A stretch of 12,428 nt of DNA, from the NCBI GenBank assembly GCA_016256075.1, contig SDVU01000541.1, positions 1 to 12,428 on the forward strand. Reading direction: 5' to 3'. The position numbers were made by a program, and so were the translations under genes. Under the pieces are notes generated by a model, which saw only the letters and a program-made list of their open reading frames with translations, did no database searches and was not told the origin of the DNA. Shown piece by piece: positions 7,244 to 12,428 of the stretch (position 1 is the stretch's first letter; every line of letters starts with the position of its first letter). The stretch comes from Dictyocoela muelleri. Lineage: Eukaryota > Microsporidia.

Positions 7244-7318
7244 TGTCACATGTAAAAAAATCTTATGATTGAATTCTATTATTTGTCTTCCGACTGCGTA
7301 TCTATTTATATGCTCCAT
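7133..7318 (-). CDS. Short unidentified frame, possibly a gene remnant
   Basis: I do not recognise this protein. The 61-codon frame starts MEHINRYAVGRQ, contains HVTGRGYNFPRVQL, and ends CGSEKKVNYYLL. It stays open upstream to about 7360 without another Met. Its composition is balanced (E, R, G, H, V), unlike chance frames in this AT-rich window, which is the only argument for coding. No signal peptide, membrane span or known motif is visible. It crosses the right arm of the inverted-repeat element, and the segment GYNFPRVQL has an inverted counterpart at 6711-6737. The overlapping plus-strand frame 7269-7505 is hydrophobic and less protein-like. It could be a fragment of a transposon-encoded protein. 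Confidence 0.25.
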   Translation of the reverse strand: MEHINRYAVGRQIIEFNHKIFLHVTGRGYNFPRVQLIIIKNTPLEINVLCGSEKKVNYYLL

Positions 7319-7360
7319 ATCACCAATTTTGCATATGTTGGATGAAACCGATAATGATAT

Positions 7361-8158
7361 AATGGATACTTATTTCTTTATTTACCACGCATCTTGTTTT
7401 TATATTTATTTTATGGGTGTTTTGATTTATTTTTTTAAGAAAAATGATTTTAGTCATATAAAAAATGAAATTTTTTGTCATATAAAAATAAAAACATTTT
7501 CATAAAAAAATAATTGTCATATAAGAATGACTATTATAATATAAAAATAGCAAAACCTGAAACATAAATGTAAGACTGGAAAGCTTCAAAATAAATATCA
7601 GCGAAAAATTGTAGACAGAAAATTAATTTCGTAGCATCCAACAGAGATCTAACAAGTAACACGGCATAATACCCCAAAAATATTATAATAGAAATATTTA
7701 TATAGAATATATTTTAATGATAGCAGTTTCAGCCGTAGATGAACAACTACAATATCCTTATTTCTCATATTTTTTAAAAATTCGATATCAGCATCTACGA
7801 TGTGTTTTTGTTTTTATTTTTACGTAAATTATTCACTTTTTTCGATTTTTTCCTGCCATGCCGAATTTTTATAATTTTAAATTCATAATGATTCATGAAG
7901 GACTAAAAATTGAAACGAAGATTATTTATATTTTAATCATATAAAAATAAAAAGTTTAGAAAAAGCCGTGTTAAAACGCTTAAAAAATTAAATTATACTA
8001 ATTATAAAAAGTATTCTTAAGTTATAAAAACATTATTTATATAAAAAAGTTTACTTTATAAGATAAAATTGATAATGTCTCAAATTTATAGTCAACCATC
8101 CAGATCCCGATAAAAAACTTTTTTGAAACATTTTGTGAGATTTATAAATTTGACACAT
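7361..8158. other. AT-rich gap with a scattered GTCATATAA motif, no gene seen
   Basis: GTCATATAA[AG]A occurs at about 7454, 7479 and 7517, with a variant, ATCATATAAAAATAAAA, near 7936. They are short direct repeats without regular spacing. CGTAGATG at 7734-7741 and CATCTACG at 7792-7799 form an 8-bp inverted pair. Nothing else is evident on either strand. Confidence 0.45.
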
Positions 8159-8227
8159 ATATTTTCACTATCATATCTATCTGTAAATCTTCTTTGTTAT
8201 TTGATTCATCTAAAGAGACAAAAATCT
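8159..8227 (+). repeat. 69-bp direct repeat, left copy
   Basis: It aligns without gaps to 9889-9957, with 58 of 69 positions identical (ATATTTTCACTATCA at the start, AAGAGACA near the end). It lies about 20 bp outside the left end of MULE-B. It is too long and too diverged to be a target-site duplication. Confidence 0.85.
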
Positions 8228-8248
8228 CGAATTATTAGGCTGCCTTTA

Positions 8249-8286
8249 TTTTCGCCCCGTTGAGCGAATCGCGAATTTTTCGCCCC
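8249..8286 (+). repeat. MULE-B left terminal motif doubled at 28-bp spacing
   Basis: CGCCCC preceded by a T run starts at 8253 and 8281. The 28-bp unit ends in five T, as do those of MULE-A and MULE-C. The putative transposase ATG at 8315 is about 29 bp inside, almost the same distance as in MULE-A. Confidence 0.8.
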
Positions 8287-8314
8287 TAAAAATTATTTAT
8301 TTCTGGATAAACTT

Positions 8315-9616
8315 ATGATTATCGAAAATCACAATTATATTAATAAAAAATCTTCAAAGAGATTTGGTATAATATTTTTATATAAGAGGTACTGTTATGT
8401 TGTAAGAAAATGGGATGAATAAAAGACATTTTGGAGGTTTATAAATCGTAAATGCCTCTTAAGAATAATTATGGATAATTTAGATAACATTATTGAAGAA
8501 ACATTGACAATCACTCTAAATCATAGGAGAAATTGATTATTATTTGCAAGCCATTTAATAAAAATAGATCTGCTATACAAGTAGGTCATCGTGAGACTTT
8601 GCTATAAACACCATAAAAAAAGCATAGAAGGGTTTTTTTTTGCAAGTAAATATTAAAATTAAATAAAGAATGCCTGTAAACCAAGAAAATCTTGCGTTAT
8701 TTGTGATAATACCAAAACCCCTGACATTGCTGAATCGCTTGTAAGAACCATTAAGGGTGAGTAAATAGATTTAAATGATTCATGTTAATTCTATATAAAA
8801 TAATAATAATAATATTAACCACTAATTAATTTGTACATTTATCTAAATGAAAAACTTAGATATCTGAACATAGGTTTAAATCGAGTCACAGTTACTCTTT
8901 TATTTATACGATACCTGTGATTTTTTAAGCATTATATCTGCCATTATGTCACTTTATTTGAAGAATAAATCTATAGAGGCTTGAGAAGAAAGGTACTTAT
9001 ATCTAAAAAATAATTTAATAAAAGAGTCTGATAAAATTATCATTGACTTTAAACAAGCTTCATTTAATGCATATAAAAAAATATTTCGAAAAAATAAGGT
9101 TAATGGATCTTTTTTTTCATTTCTGTCAAAATATTTACAAGTCAGTTAATATAAATATGTTAAATAATATTTATAAAAACAATGCTTATTTTAGAATGGA
9201 CATTAAAATGATAATATCATTTTCATTTTTGCAAACTGGAATGATTGAAATAGCTACAATGAATTTAATAAGTATATATTTGAGAAAGAATATTATAGTG
9301 AATTTTGATAATTTAGAAAAGTTTAAATCATTTTATTTAAAAGATTTTTTAAATTCTAAAGACTGAATTTTCAATTATATGTTACGGCCATCCTGACAGA
9401 ATCCTAAATTCATCGCCTATTACCACAAATGCTATCGATAGATGTAATATAACATAGAATTTCATTATAAGAGTATCGCATTTAAGTATTACTGTGTTAA
9501 TTGAAGAGTTATTGAAAGAACAAAACAAGGTTGAATATGAAATTATAAAAGGTACTTTTCTTGTATCGATAATGGCGGAAAATTTTGTTCAAAATTTTCT
9601 AAATTTCGAAATATAA
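8315..9616 (+). pseudogene. MULE-B transposase (FLYWCH plus DDE), heavily decayed
   Basis: From the ATG at 8315 the frame reads MIIENHNYINKK, then FLYKRYCYVVRKWDE. After a stop at 8420-8422 it gives TFWRFINRKC and RIIMDNLDNIIEE, the FLYWCH finger with Phe in place of the first Cys. The frame ends at TGA 8534-8536. The region 8540-8870 is too decayed to read with confidence. From about 8935 a frame gives SLYLKNKSIEA, a TGA, then IIIDFKQASFNAYKKIF, which is the second catalytic Asp (DFE region). A frameshift in the T run near 9108-9118 leads to FFHFCQNIYKSVNI, which keeps the His of the C/H pair. That frame stays open to 9366. Farther on come PITTNAIDR, the third acidic position with Asp for Glu, then LIEELLKEQNKVEYE. 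The C terminus NFVQNFLNFEI stops at 9614-9616. The order matches MULE-A throughout. Confidence 0.8.
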
Positions 9617-9888
9617 TTAGAATTTTTGATCATTTTTAGCCTATTTATTTTTCAAAGCAGATTGCCATTTTGATTGAGGTAAAGTTCAATGTATTAAAAA
9701 TTCTTTATTTTTTTAATTTGAATTGTTTTTTTTCATTAATTAAAATTTAGGACTATCAATTGTATATTAATTTTATTTATAAACCAATTTTTTATTGAAA
9801 AATGAGAGCTGGTTTTTTTTTACTCCAAATTGATTTTCTTGCGCAATATAAATACGATTTTCGCAATTCGGCGAATCGCTAATCAACG

Positions 9889-9957
9889 ATATTTTCACTA
9901 TCACATCTATCCGTATACACACTTCGTTATTTGATTCCTCTCAAGAGACAGAAATCT
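9889..9957 (+). repeat. 69-bp direct repeat, right copy
   Basis: Counterpart of 8159-8227 (84 percent identical, no gaps). It abuts the right end of MULE-B and lies upstream of the second ISXO2-like relic. It may be a terminal part of that element or an older duplicated flank. Confidence 0.85.
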
Positions 9958-10031
9958 AGATTTCTAATACCTATTTAAATTATACTTCTTATTTATAGGG
10001 AGAACAAATACCATATATTTAATTAGTTGTT

Positions 10032-10350
10032 TCATATTTCGTTATTAAGCCAGTTTTTATGATCAACAAAATATTTATTTCTGGTAATCGTATCGAATGC
10101 TGCCATATAAGACTCATGGCCATCGGTTGAAAAAATGTATCTTTTTTATGTTTCTTGTAAAATAGACCTTAATGACTTCACCAGAACAGTTCGCAACAAT
10201 TTACGCTTAATTTTCTTATGTATATTACTATGGATCTTACAAGCTAAGTTTTATTCTTCACAGGATCAGACATCTAAATATAATAAATATGTACCCACCT
10301 TTACCTATATAAATCTCATCTGGTTAAAAAACACACACAAGACCAAAGTT
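10032..10350 (-). pseudogene. Second ISXO2/Merlin-like transposase relic, truncated
   Basis: Minus-strand pieces in more than one frame match the core of the ISXO2-like domain. FGLVCVF, a TAA (10324-10326) and PDEIYIGKGG correspond to the GG-x-Q-x-DE segment with the first acidic residue (10315-10323). KRKLLRTVLVKSLRSILQE, a stop, and KRYIFSTDGHESY follow, with the second Asp near 10120. NKYFVDHKNWLNN then matches the H-x-VNHS segment, ending at a TGA at 10032-10034. The HTNNIE segment, the zinc ribbon and the C-terminal part are not found, so both ends are missing. It differs much from the 4039-5001 copy and belongs to another family. The plus-strand frame 10135-10446 is its shadow. Confidence 0.72.
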
Positions 10351-10738
10351 TTAAATTTAAACTTACCTTTAATTCCCTTCTATGACTATGTATATTTTTT
10401 TTCTTTTAAAATTGAGAAAGTGAAACGTTGCTTCAGTTATTATTGAACGTATATATTCATTTGATCCTTAAGATGGTGATTATCAGAGCCCTATGACATT
10501 ATAAATAAGTGAGTGCAATTCGTCCTCAGACTAATTGGCAGGAATTCGTCCGGGAAAAAACTTAGTAAATTTCCGCGAACTATCCGGGAAATATTTTTTT
10601 TAAAAAATGGTCATAAAAGGTAAAAATACATATAATTTAAATTTATAGATTTAGAAATATTTTCGATGGATTCATAATATTCGATTTTTCATATCATTTG
10701 CACACACACATATATATTACATGCTGACAACATCCATA
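10351..10738. other. Gap with short TCCGGGAAA repeats, no gene seen
   Basis: AATTCGTCC occurs near 10519 and 10543. The second copy continues into CGGGAAA. A related TATCCGGGAAAT lies near 10581, about 34 bp downstream. TATAAATAAG at 10500-10509 is inverted to CTTATTTATA at 9988-9997, a weak candidate for ends of the ISXO2-like relic. A short CA/TA run lies at 10700-10716. Confidence 0.4.
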
Positions 10739-10819
10739 GCTTCAAACCCGGAGTTGTCTCCAACCATTATATTTAGACCTTTGGTTCTTGGTTTTCCGAT
10801 ATTAAGTCACATCCTAAAC

Positions 10820-10877
10820 TGCGCCGAAGCCCAGCTGTATACGCAATTTTTGTTTTATCAATTAACCACTAGGATAC
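10820..10877 (-). other. Weak tRNA-like (pol III box) module
   Basis: On the minus strand TATCCTAGTGG (10866-10876) fits the tRNA A-box consensus at 10 of 11 positions and is followed by TTAAT, as in a D loop. A poor B-box-like GCTTCGGCGC follows at 10821-10830; a better one (GGTTTGAAGC) lies farther on, near 10740-10749. There is no acceptor pairing, so this is not a tRNA gene. It may be a very old tRNA-derived repeat. Confidence 0.3.
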
Positions 10878-11099
10878 AGGCAATTAGTAGTTTTTCATGA
10901 ATTTTTATTTTTACTACTTTTTGCCTAGATGTATCGCGACATTCATTTTCACGCCTATATGAGTCCTTCATATTTCATTTTCATAAAATAATGAGTCTTA
11001 ATCAGCTATACCACACTGGAAAAACTGTATATTAATACAATATTTATATAGTTTTTGACCACTTAATGACATCTCCTCATTATTTATTAAAGAATTACG

Positions 11100-11172
11100 T
11101 CAGCAGGATTCGAACCACAATACTTAAATTTTATATTCAAGGCTGTTAATCACTGTGCTATCTGATCCTATC
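11100..11172 (-). other. tRNA-derived repeat (SINE-like) or tRNA relic
   Basis: On the minus strand TAGCACAGTGA (11150-11160) matches the A box except at the last base, and GGTTCGAATCC (11106-11116) is a perfect B box, at normal tRNA spacing. The sequence ends CCTGCTG like a tRNA T arm and acceptor. The acceptor stem does not pair, the D arm keeps only two base pairs and the T stem only two. It is therefore a tRNA-like pol III promoter module, not a tRNA gene. The CAGCAGG edge is shared with the repeat at 11451. Confidence 0.55.
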
Positions 11173-11303
11173 ATTTGCATATAATTTTTTTTCTAGATCA
11201 TGGAACAATTGATAATTTTTTGTAATTAATTTTAATTTAATTTTCTCATTCAATTTCTAAAATTTTCAAAATAAATAAGCCAATGCTTTGCGATTTGTTA
11301 TTT

Positions 11304-11525
11304 TGATATTATTTCCCGAGCGCAGCGCAGTACCTAGTCGCACTGCGAGACCTTTTTATTATTTTAACTTATTTTTTGAGGATTTTTTATATATTGATTT
11401 TTTATTAATATATTGATTTTTTTTTAATTTTATTTTATGAAATTTTTGTTAACAGCAGGAGTTGAACTCACCACATAATAGTTAATCCTTTTTCGAAAAC
11501 CACTCGGCCACACACGAAATTAATT
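11304..11525 (-). mobile_element. tRNA-derived SINE-like element, copy 1
   Basis: Read on the minus strand it begins with a tRNA-like head. The perfect A box TGGCCGAGTGG (11500-11510) resembles Leu/Ser tRNAs. After about 30 bp comes GAGTTCAACTC (11459-11469), a B-box variant, then CTGCTG. An A/T-rich body follows with AATCAATATAT repeated, and then GGTCTCGCAGTGCG (11339-11352). The tail runs to about 11304. The body and tail are about 97 percent identical to copy 2. The T stem of this copy is damaged. SINEs carry no genes and move with the enzymes of a LINE. No partner LINE is in view. Confidence 0.62.
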
Positions 11526-11804
11526 TATTAAATATATTTAAATAATAAATTTAATATTTAAAGATGAAAATTTTATTGCTAACCTAAATTTTACATTTTA
11601 TAAATTATAGTATAATTATGAATTACTATAAATAACATAAATATTTTTTAGATATAAAGATCATTAAAAAATAACAAAAATCTAAATAATAAATTATATT
11701 GACAATATTTATTACTTTTTTTTAAAAAATACAGTTATTAATAAAAAAATCTTATTTTACAAAAATTATAATTAATAATAAGTAAATATTTTTTTTGTGT
11801 TTTT
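11526..11804. other. AT-rich spacer between the inverted SINE-like copies
   Basis: Nearly pure A and T, with a small palindrome TTATAGTA...TACTATAA near 11606-11632. No gene is seen. Confidence 0.5.
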
Positions 11805-12009
11805 TGCCTGAAAATTAGGATGAATTGTATTAACACAATGAACTAGTGGGTTCAACTCCCGCTGTAAAAAAAAAATCATAAAATAAATTTAATAAAAATC
11901 AATATATTAATAAAAAATCAATATATAAAAAATTCTCAAGAAATAAGTTAAAATAATAAAAAGGTCTCGCAGTGCGGATAGGTCCCTGCTGCTAGCGGAC
12001 ATATTATCA
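11805..12009 (+). mobile_element. tRNA-derived SINE-like element, copy 2
   Basis: Plus-strand counterpart of copy 1. The T arm is intact: GTGGG (11846-11850), loop TTCAACT, CCCGC (11858-11862), followed by TGT and an A run. The body has AATCAATATAT twice and ends in GGTCTCGCAGTGCG (11963-11976), then GGATAGGTCCCTGCTGC and ATATTATCA. The head upstream (TTGCCTGA, ATTAACACAATG) is only loosely like copy 1, so its A box is decayed. The two copies are arranged head to head, tails outward. An alternative reading is one foldback element, 11304-12009, with arms of about 165 bp. Confidence 0.62.
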
Positions 12010-12217
12010 CCAATTAAACTTGTCATGCTTCGGCAACATTAATATTCGTCTTCGAAATCCATTATTTTTATCATATATTCAAGAATATTTTTTTAATCTG
12101 TGGTCTAAAATACACATTTAAAGACACAAAAAATATCTGATTTGAAATATTTATTTAAGCTTTGGCTCTCCGGAAAAACGCCAGAGGCGTTTTTTAAAAA
12201 AAAAAACGTTAGGTACA

Positions 12218-12318
12218 TTTTTTCACCGTAGGTGAAAAAAGGTGCGTTTTTCACCGTAGATTAAAAAAGGCGTATTTTTCACCGTAGGTGAAAAAAAGTG
12301 CATTTTCGCCGTATATAA
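12218..12318. repeat. 28-bp tandem array of palindromic TTTTTCACC-GTA-GGTGAAAAA units
   Basis: CACCGTA starts at 12224, 12252 and 12280 (28-bp steps), and a variant, CGCCGTA, at 12307. The first and third units are perfect hairpins with arms of 9-10 bp and a 3-nt loop; the second and fourth have lost the right arm. Units are joined by GGTGCG, GGCGTA and AGTGCA. The four copies differ, so the array is not brand new. Confidence 0.92.
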
Positions 12319-12354
12319 AAAAACAATTATAAAAAAGAAATAAAAAAATGCAAT

Positions 12355-12428
12355 TTAATCTAACTTTCAATAAAAATTAAAAGCTATTTATTCTAACTGA
12401 GTATATTTTCTCCGAGAAAAAACAAATA
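12355..12428 (-). pseudogene. MULE-C transposase, C-terminal end only
   Basis: The minus strand from 12428 to 12355 aligns at the DNA level with the end of the MULE-A transposase. MULE-A ends IVLNFNRKLD. Here the same frame reads IAFNFY, a stop, KLD and the terminal TAA at 12355-12357, with another stop just upstream after TQLE. The non-coding DNA right after the stop is also A/T-rich in both. The piece is 74 bp, so the call rests on this alignment and on the neighbouring array. It is broken at least twice. Confidence 0.55.

Larger units (their letters stand above)
8249..9888 (+). mobile_element. MULE-B: decayed Mutator-like transposon
   Basis: Left end: TTTTCGCCCC at 8249-8258 and again with CGCCCC at 8281, exactly 28 bp apart, enclosing CGTTGAGCGAATCGCGAATT. 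Right end: the reverse complement of 9862-9888 reads CGTTGATTAGCGATTCGCC, then GAATTGCG, matching the left inner segment with small gaps. The plus-strand MULE transposase relic fills the interior. At about 1.64 kb it is close to MULE-A without its duplication. The 28-bp doubling is seen only at the left end. The end sequence differs from MULE-A, so this is another family with the same architecture, and it is older judging by its coding damage. Confidence 0.75.
12174..12428 (-). mobile_element. MULE-C: left end of a third Mutator-like element, cut by the window edge
   Basis: Outer part: a perfect hairpin AAAAACGCC (12174-12182), loop AGA, GGCGTTTTT (12186-12194). Then a 28-bp tandem array (12218-12318), then a short spacer and the end of a minus-strand MULE transposase (stop at 12355-12357). 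Order and spacing mirror the left side of MULE-A (terminal array, about 37 bp, stop codon), although the terminal sequence differs. The remainder lies beyond 12428. Confidence 0.65.

Noticed and set aside
7269-7505. 78-codon plus-strand frame
   Set aside because: Hydrophobic and K/N/I/F-rich, overlaps the more protein-like minus-strand frame, and ends in short AT repeats.
10135-10446. 103-codon plus-strand frame
   Set aside because: Antisense to the ISXO2-like relic, whose TDGHESY and PDE motifs are on the minus strand.
11100-11172. A functional tRNA gene
   Set aside because: The A and B boxes fit, but the acceptor stem does not pair and the D and T stems are mostly unpaired.

Overview
The window looks like a transposon graveyard in a very AT-rich eukaryotic genome. 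I see no intact host gene, no rRNA, no CRISPR array and no bacterial-style operon. The best guess is a microsporidian. The reasons are the base composition, the intron-free transposase relics of FLYWCH/MULE and ISXO2-like (Merlin) type that fill microsporidian genomes, and the short decayed copies. An AT-rich invertebrate genome cannot be excluded, because hAT, Merlin and tRNA-derived SINEs are also common in animals. This is inference from composition and family content only.

Layout. 84-326: a GC-rich cluster of palindromes. 429-561: a small inverted-repeat element. 1071-2797: MULE-A, a Mutator-like transposon with doubled terminal repeats, a broken FLYWCH-DDE transposase on the minus strand, and a 202-bp tandem duplication at its 5' end. 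3116-3547: an unidentified decayed coding stretch on the plus strand. 3622-5969: a hAT-type element without a recognisable transposase. Nested in it at 3817-5100 is a Merlin element with a perfect 8-bp target duplication and a broken minus-strand transposase. 6706-7243: an element bounded by 34-bp inverted arms. 8249-9888: MULE-B, more decayed, on the plus strand, flanked by 69-bp direct repeats. 10032-10350: a second ISXO2/Merlin-type transposase relic, minus strand. 10821-12009: tRNA-like (SINE-like) modules, including two young copies in inverted orientation. 12174-12428: the terminal array and last codons of a third MULE (MULE-C), which runs off the right edge.

The most interesting signal is in the MULE ends. 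Three otherwise different MULE copies each carry a motif repeated at exactly 28 bp next to or inside a terminus. The units differ in sequence but all close with a run of five T. This suggests a conserved spacing of transposase-binding sites whose sequence turns over between families. The other noteworthy structures are the nested hAT/Merlin insertion with readable target duplications, the in-frame 42-bp duplication at the Merlin catalytic site, and the inverted pair of tRNA-derived repeats.

Nothing here forms a working pathway: every recognisable protein is a transposase and all are interrupted. The elements relate to one another by insertion and duplication, not by shared function.
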